DNA of 20,778 nucleotides from Geoglobus sp. (lineage in GTDB: Archaea > Halobacteriota > Archaeoglobi > Archaeoglobales > Archaeoglobaceae). How positions within the stretch are numbered: the stretch's first letter is position 1; the number at the start of each line of letters is the position of its first letter. The DNA lies in assembly GCA_027019885.1 (NCBI GenBank), contig JALUWC010000574.1, positions 1-20,778 on the forward strand, written 5' to 3'. Positions 6,458 to 13,222 of this stretch are shown one piece after another. Both the position numbers and the translations under genes were made by a program. Under the pieces are notes generated by a model. It saw only the letters and a program-made list of their open reading frames with translations. It was not told the DNA's origin and ran no database searches.

Positions 6458-7222
6458 ATGAGGTGTCTGGTCTGGGCGATACTACTGACTGTTTTTGCAT
6501 TGACATGTGGAGTGAATGCATATGAGTACTCGATAACTATTGTGGAAGATTACAAGCACAGTTCTGACTTGTGGCCTTGTAATGTAGGAGATTTAACACC
6601 ATGGGGCACTCGAGAAGCAAATCTTGTCGAAGAATGGCTCGGTACAAAAGCAGGATGGTCTGAAGTCTTTCGTCACAAAGATAGCGGTGTTACAAAAGAG
6701 GATTTTGGAATAAACAATACAGGATATCAGGGACTGGATGAGGCTGATTTTCACTTTCACATGGGTCACGGATACAATTTACCTGTATGGGGGACGTTTT
6801 TAGCTTTATGGGATTGGTCACCCTGTTCTGGTGGAACAACAGTTGACCCGTCCGATGTATCCAAAAAATGGGATTTTAATAACGAATGGGTTTTGTTACA
6901 CAGCTGTAATGTGCTAAGCGATGTTAGCAGTTGGGGTAATGCGTTAAAGTACTCCCACATAATAATGGGCTTTTCCACGACGACATATGCAGACACCAAC
7001 CTAATTGATAGATTTTTCAGAGCCGCCATTGATTGGGACTGGACAATAACACAATCCTACTATTATGCAACAACAGAAACCTATGACGAGAGCGTAAAGG
7101 CTGTACTTATTGCTGATACTGAAGATCAGTACGATAACGATCACCTATGGGGGCAAGGATACGTCTCTGACGACGAATATCCGGACGACGATACAGTCTG
7201 GTATGCCGAATGGTCGTGTTGA
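6458..7222 (+). CDS. Secreted caspase/gingipain-like (clan CD-type) protein, DUF6345-like
   Basis: A 254-residue exported protein with a signal peptide (residues 1-21, ending GVNA before YEY). It carries a short hydrophobic strand followed by HMGHG (101-105) and, 45 residues later, WVLLHSC (144-150). A His-Gly after one strand and a Cys after the next is the catalytic layout of clan CD cysteine peptidases (legumain, caspase, gingipain), so His104 and Cys150 are the candidate dyad. The later GFSTTTYADTNLIDRFF and GYVSDDEYPDDD blocks recall what I know as DUF6345 proteins; I give that name from memory. The C-terminal 40 residues are very acidic (DTEDQYDND, SDDEYPDDD), possibly for calcium. The frame opens at TTG 6449; ATG 6458 is chosen. 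It precedes its operon partner by ten bases. Peptidase activity is inferred, not shown. LTC near the signal peptide end is a poor lipobox. Confidence 0.72.
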   Translation: MRCLVWAILLTVFALTCGVNAYEYSITIVEDYKHSSDLWPCNVGDLTPWGTREANLVEEWLGTKAGWSEVFRHKDSGVTKEDFGINNTGYQGLDEADFHFHMGHGYNLPVWGTFLALWDWSPCSGGTTVDPSDVSKKWDFNNEWVLLHSCNVLSDVSSWGNALKYSHIIMGFSTTTYADTNLIDRFFRAAIDWDWTITQSYYYATTETYDESVKAVLIADTEDQYDNDHLWGQGYVSDDEYPDDDTVWYAEWSC

Positions 7223-7232
7223 GGTGGTGATA

Positions 7233-7943
7233 ATGAAGTCGAAATATTTATTCTTATCGCTGGTATGTCTGTTTGCTCTGATAGGTGGGATAGTTATCGG
7301 CTCTCAATTTTATCAAGCTCAGCATATAATCCTGAAAGTCAAGACACCGGAAGCACCGGATACTGCACCCTATTTTAGAGTTGTGAATAGAGAAAAGGAT
7401 TTCTACGTTTCTAACGAACTGATGAAAGTCAAGCCTTCGCTACCTTCAAACGAGACCGCACTTAAAATTGTAAAGAAGTTTATGCTAAAAAAGGGCGGTA
7501 TACCAGAAGATGCAGAACTGGCAAAAGTCGAGAGAGTCATGCTTAAAGCCTTGAATGTTAAAACTGGAGAAATTATACGCCAGAAACCACTTTTTGTCTC
7601 AGTAAAGTACAAGAGAGAGCTTAATGGAGCTCCTGTAATTGGACCCGGTGATGAGATTGAATTCGCTGTGGCAAATGATATTCTTTATTATTCCAAAAAA
7701 TGGAGCATATTAGAATATGCAGGAAACGTCAACATAATCTCCGCAAAAGAAGGATTGAAACTACTTGAAAGAGGATCGATAGTTAACAAACCAATGAGCA
7801 TAGCATTTCCATTAACTGTATCTGACATCAAACTCGGCTATTATTCAGACGGAAAACGGAATTACTATTACCCAGTGTGGATCTTCTATTGCAAAGACAA
7901 TCTGGGAAATGATTTAAAACTTGCTGTTAAAGCGATAAAATGA
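7233..7943 (+). CDS. Membrane-anchored protein with PepSY/FTP/YycI-like domains
   Basis: A 236-residue protein with an uncleaved-looking N-terminal membrane helix (residues about 5-24) and an outer domain. Residues 73-180 show a helix (ETALKIVKKFM), then VSVKYKRELNGAPVIGPGDEI, a strand and a conserved-looking tryptophan (YYSKKWSI), then ISAKEGLKLL. This order resembles the FTP and PepSY propeptide domains of thermolysin-like peptidases. The C-terminal stretch LGYYSDGKRNYYYPVWIFYC...LAVKAI recalls the end of YycI/YycH-type regulators, which share this fold. I cannot name a family. The start ATG 7233 follows GAGGTGGTGATA; the frame opens earlier (7110) but within the upstream gene. The ten-base gap to the cysteine-peptidase-like gene argues for a joint product, perhaps an inhibitor or folding aid supplied in trans; that is inference. 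Confidence 0.7.
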   Translation: MKSKYLFLSLVCLFALIGGIVIGSQFYQAQHIILKVKTPEAPDTAPYFRVVNREKDFYVSNELMKVKPSLPSNETALKIVKKFMLKKGGIPEDAELAKVERVMLKALNVKTGEIIRQKPLFVSVKYKRELNGAPVIGPGDEIEFAVANDILYYSKKWSILEYAGNVNIISAKEGLKLLERGSIVNKPMSIAFPLTVSDIKLGYYSDGKRNYYYPVWIFYCKDNLGNDLKLAVKAIK

Positions 7944-8203
7944 TACCTCCAAAACAAGTCCATACATTCAATGAGAACATTTTTCAAACTTTTTTAAAGA
8001 AAATAATTTTTTATTTCGTCATCGAAAAACCCTTTGATCCAGAACAGCTTCTGTTTTTGCTCTCAATGATTGTTGCTGGAGTTTATTTTGTCAAAAAGAA
8101 GAGAGGTTTTGTAAAGACAGCAGGAAAATTGGTAGTTCTCGCATCTTCTCTTGTCCTTCTGCTGCGTATTCTGGTGGTGCTGTATCTGGCACTGCAAAGC
8201 TGA
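7940..8203 (+). CDS. Small two-helix membrane protein, unknown function
   Basis: An 87-residue protein starting in the stop codon of the preceding gene (ATGA overlap), which makes it the third gene of the operon. After a polar, weakly amphipathic N-terminus (residues 1-34) come two hydrophobic helices, about 36-54 (QLLFLLSMIVAGVYFV) and 61-85 (GKLVVLASSLVLLLRILVVL), joined by the basic KKKRGFVKT. The basic link suggests both ends lie outside and the loop inside. I recognise no family. Translational coupling and the shared membrane location suggest it works with the two upstream exported proteins, for example as a subunit or immunity-like membrane partner. Confidence 0.65.
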   Translation: MIPPKQVHTFNENIFQTFLKKIIFYFVIEKPFDPEQLLFLLSMIVAGVYFVKKKRGFVKTAGKLVVLASSLVLLLRILVVLYLALQS

Positions 8204-8219
8204 AATGGTTTCCATTTCA
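8201..8219. terminator. Perfect hairpin at the end of the plus-strand operon
   Basis: TGAAATGG, TTT, CCATTTCA forms an 8-bp perfect stem with a three-base loop. Its first three bases are the stop codon of the 87-residue membrane protein. It sits between the convergent ends of this operon and the shikimate kinase gene. No long T-run follows, so a role as terminator or RNA-stabilising hairpin is only suggested. Confidence 0.35.
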
Positions 8220-8280
8220 ACAGCAATTCACATTTCAACATCCAACATCTGATTAATTTATACATTAAAATCGAGATGCA

Positions 8281-9123
8281 TCACTGCTCAAAGAAAAGAG
8301 ATTCTGGGATCACCACATCATCACATGGCTCGCTGACCATCTCCCTCATTATAACATCGCCAAAGCTCTCCCACACCTCAGCCACTCTCTCAGCATCATT
8401 TCCAAATGCCACATAGCTTGGCCCATTTCCTGAAAGACCCGTCGAAACATCAAAACTCTGAACAGCGTAAACTGGATCCAATGGGAGACCGATTTTCTGG
8501 CAGTAGTGCATTGAATTGAGAAGCATTGCCTCCCTGAACTTCCCCTCCATCGCAAGTCTGAAAGCTTTTTCCAAACTCCCGACATCACCTCTTATTCTCT
8601 CAAGATCAATTTCACCTCTTTTCCATTCTGGAAAAAGAATCGCAACTTCTCCTTCCGCTTCAATCCTTCTATATAGCTTCATCTTCAGGTTGTCTGAGAA
8701 AACAAAACCTCCAAGCAGAGAGGCTGAAGCATCATCAAAAGCTCCTGTATAGCTCATTCCAGCCTCAAGACTCATTCTTGCGTTCAATCTGAGTATTCTG
8801 TCTCCTCTGAGATCCAAATCCATTGTCTTGAAAGCACAGAGAATCATAGCATTCATGAAAGCACTGCTACTCCCAAGGCCGCTTTTCCTTGGAATTTCGG
8901 ACTCAACCTCGAAAATCCCCCCCTCAATTTCTGAGTTTCTCATGATCTTTTCAGCAACAGGGCTTCTTTCGATTCTGCCCTGACTGGCAACGTAAAACCC
9001 CCTTTCATCCCCCTCAGAAAAGGTAACTCTTGTTGTGAGATCTATCCCGAAAGCCACCCCTTTAAACGTTGCGAGAGCATTTACAACAGTTCCCGCTGCA
9101 AAGCTCTTAGATCTTACCTTCAT
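8281..9123 (-). CDS. aroK: Archaeal shikimate kinase (GHMP kinase family)
   Basis: A 280-residue GHMP-fold kinase that should phosphorylate shikimate with ATP in the pathway to chorismate. The ATP-binding GHMP motif is SGLGSSSA (residues 81-88), and the archaeal shikimate kinase block TGAFDDASASLLGG lies at 126-139, followed by the DN(L) of FSDNLK. The N-terminal FAAGTVVNALATFKGVAFGI is also typical. Length equals the family norm of about 280-290. It is not related to bacterial P-loop AroK. It is the last gene of the minus-strand run and overlaps cofH by 17 bases. Its position behind cofH is notable because CofH consumes tyrosine, a product of the same aromatic pathway. Pantoate kinase, a GHMP relative, was considered and fits less well. 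Confidence 0.87.
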   Translation of the reverse strand: MKVRSKSFAAGTVVNALATFKGVAFGIDLTTRVTFSEGDERGFYVASQGRIERSPVAEKIMRNSEIEGGIFEVESEIPRKSGLGSSSAFMNAMILCAFKTMDLDLRGDRILRLNARMSLEAGMSYTGAFDDASASLLGGFVFSDNLKMKLYRRIEAEGEVAILFPEWKRGEIDLERIRGDVGSLEKAFRLAMEGKFREAMLLNSMHYCQKIGLPLDPVYAVQSFDVSTGLSGNGPSYVAFGNDAERVAEVWESFGDVIMREMVSEPCDDVVIPESLFFEQ

Positions 9124-10135
9124 AAACCCTCAGAATGTTGTAAAGAGTATCTCTCTCAGCCGGAACCCTTTTAGCTGAGAGAATTGACTCGACTATCTCT
9201 TCAACGCTCATAAATTCTCCACTTGTTGCCCCTGCTGATTTTGAGATATTCTCCTCCAGCAATGTTCCTCCAAAGTCGTTTGCTCCTGTATAAAGAGAGG
9301 CCTGAGCGAGTTTTTTACCCATCTTAACCCATGAAGCCTGAACGTTCTCGATAAGCGGATACAGGTAGATTCTCGCTATTGCTATGAGCAGCAGATCCTC
9401 GAATCCATTTGAAGGCATTGCAAATTCCCCAAGCCTGTTATTCTTGTTCATGAAGGGCAGAGGTATGAACTCTGTAAAGCCCCCTGTCTCCTCCTGAATC
9501 TGCTTTAAAAGCTTTAAATGCTGAAATCTGTCTTTCCATGAGTCTATATGTCCGTACATCATGGTTGCTGTTGTGGGAATGCCGAGGGTGTGAGCAGTTG
9601 TTACCACTTCAGCCCATTCCTGGGTTTTTAGCTTGTCAGGACAGATTATCTCTCTGATGTCATCAACAAGAATTTCTGCTGCTGTGCCCGGCATTGAATC
9701 AAGCCCCTCTCTTTTCAGCTCTCTGAGAACATCCTCCACATCAACCCCATCATTTCTTGCAGCATGATAGATTTCCATAGGTGAGAAGGCATGGATGTGT
9801 ATCTCTCCTGACACCTCTCTCACGCTTTTCAGAATTGAAGCGTAGAAATCTACTCCGGCATCGGGTATAAGGCCACCCTGTATGCAAACCTCGGTGCATC
9901 CGTAGTCAACAGCCTCTTTCACCTTTTTTTTGATTTCATCATGGCTGAGAATGAAATTCCTGCGGTTTCTGTACGAACAGAAAAGACAGCTGTTGATGCA
10001 AACATCTGAAAAGTTTATGTTCCTGTTGACAACAAAGGTGACTCTATCTCCGATTAACTCCTCTCTAAGTCTGTTTGCGAGTTCAAATGCCCTGTAAGGA
10101 TTTTTAACCAGATCTTTCAGATTCACTTCAAGCAT
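9107..10135 (-). CDS. cofH: FO synthase subunit 2, CofH (radical SAM)
   Basis: A 342-residue radical SAM enzyme. CofH joins a fragment of L-tyrosine to 5-amino-6-(ribitylamino)uracil, the first of the two radical steps that make FO, the deazaflavin core of coenzyme F420. The cluster motif is CINSCLFC (Cys46, Cys50, Cys53). CofH-type blocks follow: CIQGGLIPDAG, HIHAFSPMEI, SMPGTAAEIL and TTATMMYGHIDSWKDR. The C-terminal part contains GANDFGGTL, the usual end-domain signature. Its start overlaps the end of cofG by 13 bases and its end overlaps shikimate kinase, so it is translationally coupled on both sides. Assignment as CofH rather than MqnC or CofG rests on these blocks and on the adjacent cofG. 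Confidence 0.93.
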   Translation of the reverse strand: MLEVNLKDLVKNPYRAFELANRLREELIGDRVTFVVNRNINFSDVCINSCLFCSYRNRRNFILSHDEIKKKVKEAVDYGCTEVCIQGGLIPDAGVDFYASILKSVREVSGEIHIHAFSPMEIYHAARNDGVDVEDVLRELKREGLDSMPGTAAEILVDDIREIICPDKLKTQEWAEVVTTAHTLGIPTTATMMYGHIDSWKDRFQHLKLLKQIQEETGGFTEFIPLPFMNKNNRLGEFAMPSNGFEDLLLIAIARIYLYPLIENVQASWVKMGKKLAQASLYTGANDFGGTLLEENISKSAGATSGEFMSVEEIVESILSAKRVPAERDTLYNILRVYEGKI

Positions 10136-11100
10136 CTGTACCCCTCTTCATCTGAGTAAGCTTCAATCAGATGAGCGAGTTTTTCACCATACCATCTCTC
10201 CCTCACAAAGAGGGGATGAATGGGTAACCTTTCCCTTAAAACATATCTGCCATTTAAACTCCTTTCGATTTTTTTCAGATCTGGCCACGGATGCTCAGGA
10301 TTTATGTAGTCCGGGGTCACTTCAGAAATTCCGCCTATGTCTCTCGCCCCAGAATCGAGCAGCGGTGAGAGATCTGACACAAGATTGGGAGGTACCTGAA
10401 TTGCCACTCTTTCAGGCATAACCTTCCTGGCGTATCTTACAGCATCAATCATCTCACTCAGCTCAGGCTCTTTCCAGCTTTCCATCTCTGTACCTTCTTT
10501 TGGAGAGAAGTTCTGGATTATAACCTCCTGAACATGCCCGTAGTTGTCTGCCATATCTGCTATAACTTCAAGGGAGTAGTATCTGTCCTCCCTGCTTTCC
10601 CCAATACCTATCAGAATTCCGGTTGTGAAAGGAATTCTCAGCTTTCCTGCATCCTTTATTGTTCTTATCCTCACCTCCGGCTTTTTGCCGGGGCTCTCTG
10701 AATGACACTCAAGCTCAACTGCCTGCTCAAGCATAAGACCCATGCTGGCATTGACCTCTTTCAGCATTTTCAGCTCCTCTCGCTCAAGAACTCCAGCATT
10801 TGTATGAGGGAGAAGACCGTTTTCAATAGCAAGAAGGTTCATGTCATAAACATACTCAACAAAACTTCCGTAACCTCTTTCTCTGAGCCATTCTTTAACT
10901 TCTTTAAATTCATCCGGCCTCTCTCCAAATGTGAACAAAGCTTCAGTTGAGTTTTTTACTTTTTTCAAAAGATCTGAAACCTCGTCGCTTTCCATAACCC
11001 GTCCATCATTCTTCCTGAATCCGCAGTAGTGACATGAGTTTCTGCATGTTCTTGTGAGGGGGATGAAGACGTTTCTTGAATACGTGACTATCACAGGCAT
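10123..11100 (-). CDS. cofG: FO synthase subunit 1, CofG (radical SAM)
   Basis: A 325-residue radical SAM enzyme, 7,8-didemethyl-8-hydroxy-5-deazariboflavin synthase subunit 1, which closes the deazaflavin ring of FO from the CofH product. The motif CRNSCHYCGF (Cys19, Cys23, Cys26) lies near the N-terminus. CofG blocks seen are LFTFGERP, LPHTNAGVL, MLEQAVELECHSESPGKKP, FTTGILIGIGES and IIQNFSPKEGT, ending with DIGGISEVTPDYINPEHPWP. Length matches the family. In bacteria such as actinomycetes cofG and cofH are fused as fbiC; here they are separate and overlap by 13 bases. It begins 16 bases after the DUF1464 gene in the same run. Confidence 0.95.
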   Translation of the reverse strand: MPVIVTYSRNVFIPLTRTCRNSCHYCGFRKNDGRVMESDEVSDLLKKVKNSTEALFTFGERPDEFKEVKEWLRERGYGSFVEYVYDMNLLAIENGLLPHTNAGVLEREELKMLKEVNASMGLMLEQAVELECHSESPGKKPEVRIRTIKDAGKLRIPFTTGILIGIGESREDRYYSLEVIADMADNYGHVQEVIIQNFSPKEGTEMESWKEPELSEMIDAVRYARKVMPERVAIQVPPNLVSDLSPLLDSGARDIGGISEVTPDYINPEHPWPDLKKIERSLNGRYVLRERLPIHPLFVRERWYGEKLAHLIEAYSDEEGYRCLK

Positions 11101-11116
11101 GGGTACATCCGGACGG

Positions 11117-12085
11117 TTAAAAATAATTATCCACCCTCAGAAAGGCTCGAATGTCATTTGTGATGTGATCAAGAACAGACCCCCCTGCATTGAAAAGTTC
11201 AAGCTGATCAACTATCTCTTTACCACCTCTTCCAGCATATCCGGATGCTATAACAGCCGCTCCACATGCGGAGACCTTTGCTCCTTCTTTGCTCAGATTC
11301 ACAACATCAAATTCCCTATCAATTATCTCTGAAAGCATGGAAGCAAATCTGCCCGACAGATAAACTTTATCTGCCCTAACTGATGTGTTCACTGCATTTA
11401 TCCCCTTCAAAACCCATTCAGAAAAAACATCCTTATCAAACTCAATACCAGCCTCATCAAAATAGCTTTTAAGCCCACCCATAAAAAGAGCCTTTTTCTC
11501 AATTCTTTTCATGAGATATGCAAGCTCTCCGTCAATGGCAGAGAGGCTCATGTAACCTGGAAACCCTGATGTCCCGCCTATGCCGTCAACTATTTTTCCT
11601 TTCTTTACCGCTATGAACGCATTGAATCCGTATCCCAATTCTGCAAGAACAAATGTCTCGTCAATTCCGTATTCATGAAGGACGTAAGCTACAGAACACA
11701 CCTTGTCGTATGTCCCCATGTCAATTCTGTTTATCTTTCTATAGTCTGGGACGGTTGGAAGGTGAATCACGGCAGGCACTGTAAAGACAGGGACTTCTGC
11801 TTGTTTTACACCCTCTATAACCGCTCTCATTCCCATTGCTCTTTCCTTTTCAAAATTCAGGGTCATCTCAAAAAAGTCTCTTTCAGTTATCTCAGAAAAT
11901 TTTTTCACAGGCAGACCGTAACCTGAAAGCCCAGCTCCAGCATCCATGTCAAGCTCACTCAGAAACTCCACAAACCTTTCAGGATTCTCCCTCACCCACT
12001 CTGATTCAAACTCAAAGTGCTCGTTTGATTCAAGCACATACACACCATAGCTCTTGGTTCCAGCATCTATCCCAACACTCACCAA
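11117..12085 (-). CDS. DUF1464 family protein (COG2441, ASKHA kinase-like)
   Basis: A 322-residue protein opening with VGIDAGTKSYGVYVLE, a phosphate-1 loop of the actin/sugar-kinase/Hsp70 (ASKHA) fold, and carrying a later glycine-rich adenosine-type region (VYLSGRFASMLSE and KVSACGAAVIASGYAG). It matches what I know as DUF1464/COG2441, once called predicted butyrate kinase; the substrate is unknown. The middle block FNAFIAVKKGKIVDGIGGTSGFPG is also typical of this group. Two starts are possible, TTG 12085 and GTG 12082; the latter overlaps the RNA ligase stop (GTGA). A ribosome site GGAGGG at 12092-12097 serves either. It lies between RNA ligase and cofG. A link to F420 or RNA repair is not established. 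Confidence 0.82.
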   Translation of the reverse strand: MVSVGIDAGTKSYGVYVLESNEHFEFESEWVRENPERFVEFLSELDMDAGAGLSGYGLPVKKFSEITERDFFEMTLNFEKERAMGMRAVIEGVKQAEVPVFTVPAVIHLPTVPDYRKINRIDMGTYDKVCSVAYVLHEYGIDETFVLAELGYGFNAFIAVKKGKIVDGIGGTSGFPGYMSLSAIDGELAYLMKRIEKKALFMGGLKSYFDEAGIEFDKDVFSEWVLKGINAVNTSVRADKVYLSGRFASMLSEIIDREFDVVNLSKEGAKVSACGAAVIASGYAGRGGKEIVDQLELFNAGGSVLDHITNDIRAFLRVDNYF

Positions 12086-13221
12086 GGCTGACCCTCCAGA
12101 TGGGTTCGTATTTTGTCTGTGGTGCTCCTCATAATTCTCTCAAAGTGAAGCACAGCTCCTCCTGAATCTTTTTTTATCTCCTTAACTCTGAAGTCAACAC
12201 CCATTTTCCTGAGATGCTTCAAAAAAAGCTCCATCACCTCTATGCTCTGAAATCTAAGCCTTATCTTCTCCGATACCCACTCTCCATCACTTACAACCCT
12301 TATGCTCTCAACCATTGGTTTCAGAATCGACATTCCAAGTCTCAGACATCTCTCTCTGAATTCCTCCTCACTCTCCGCAAACTCGAAGCTCTGAAAGCCC
12401 TCCCTGACTATCCTTGAGAACATGAAGTCCTTGCCATAATCATTGAAGTACCTGAAAGCGTAGCTTAAATCTCCTGCATTTGTTTCGGATGTTGTGTATT
12501 TTAAAGGCTCAATTTTCATCTCAGGGTCTTTTATTACAACCCCCTCTCTTCTTTCCTTCCCGAGTTTTCTGATGATGCTGGAAATCTCCTCGTGAGCGTT
12601 TTTTGAGCTGTAAATTCCAAGAAGGTGTACATGCTTTAGGTCATATTCCTCGCAGAGCTCTATTTTTCTTTTTACAGGAAGGGGCTTGTTCGTTCTCGCC
12701 TCCCTTATGTCAAAAACAAAAAAGTCCAGCCCGTCTATTTCATAAATTCTCTTTGGAACAAAGGGTGACTCCTCACCAACAGCCTCACAGCACAGCATGA
12801 GATCTGGAAAATCCTTAAAAAAATCCATTCCGATCAGATTTCTGGCTTTCTCGGTTGTGTAGGGGCATATGTATCCCCTTCTTGTGAACGCATACAGGCT
12901 TTTTCCCAGTCTTGCAATTCTCACATTGTAGCCATTCATCTTCTCCTCAACAGCAACCTCCCTTTCAAAGTGATTTTTTATCGAAGGATATAGAGTTAGA
13001 GCCCTTCTTATCTTTGGAAATCCTCGTATAACTCTGACTCCATTTACTGTCTTTGCCACAACAGTTCCTTCCTCGATCTCTCCAAACTTCCTGTCAAATC
13101 TCAGAGCCTCTATTACATCGGAAAAAAAAGGATGTGGTATAAACGCATCCCTCAGTATGCTTTTTTCTTCGAGAGTTTTGCTGGCATGCCTTGACAAGCC
13201 AAGAGCTTTGGAAACAAACAT
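12079..13221 (-). CDS. ATP-dependent RNA ligase, Pab1020/Rnl3 family
   Basis: A 380-residue nucleotidyltransferase. Motif I is KMNG (94-97), with Lys94 the expected site of AMP attachment. Also seen are motif Ia FTRRG (112-116), motif III FFVFDI (167-172), motif IV REGVVIKDP (225-233) and motif V PLKYT (239-243). The N-terminal about 90 residues (with RVIRGFPKIRRAL) and the C-terminal domain after residue 250 (SYAFRYFNDYGKDFMFSRI) match archaeal homodimeric RNA ligases such as Pab1020 and the Methanothermobacter enzyme, which join or circularise RNA ends in vitro. Full length. The start lies one base after the stop of the four-CBS gene and the end overlaps DUF1464. The cellular substrate is not known for the family. 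Confidence 0.92.
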   Translation of the reverse strand: MFVSKALGLSRHASKTLEEKSILRDAFIPHPFFSDVIEALRFDRKFGEIEEGTVVAKTVNGVRVIRGFPKIRRALTLYPSIKNHFEREVAVEEKMNGYNVRIARLGKSLYAFTRRGYICPYTTEKARNLIGMDFFKDFPDLMLCCEAVGEESPFVPKRIYEIDGLDFFVFDIREARTNKPLPVKRKIELCEEYDLKHVHLLGIYSSKNAHEEISSIIRKLGKERREGVVIKDPEMKIEPLKYTTSETNAGDLSYAFRYFNDYGKDFMFSRIVREGFQSFEFAESEEEFRERCLRLGMSILKPMVESIRVVSDGEWVSEKIRLRFQSIEVMELFLKHLRKMGVDFRVKEIKKDSGGAVLHFERIMRSTTDKIRTHLEGQPW

Positions 13222-13222
13222 G

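Noticed and set aside
6485..6520. Lipoprotein anchoring of the secreted peptidase-like protein through the LTC in its signal peptide
   Set aside because: Threonine before the cysteine and no small residue pattern of a lipobox; a normal cut after GVNA is more likely.
8281..9123. Pantoate kinase as an identity for the GHMP gene
   Set aside because: The TGAFDDASAS block and overall N-terminus fit archaeal shikimate kinase better, despite panE being in the window.
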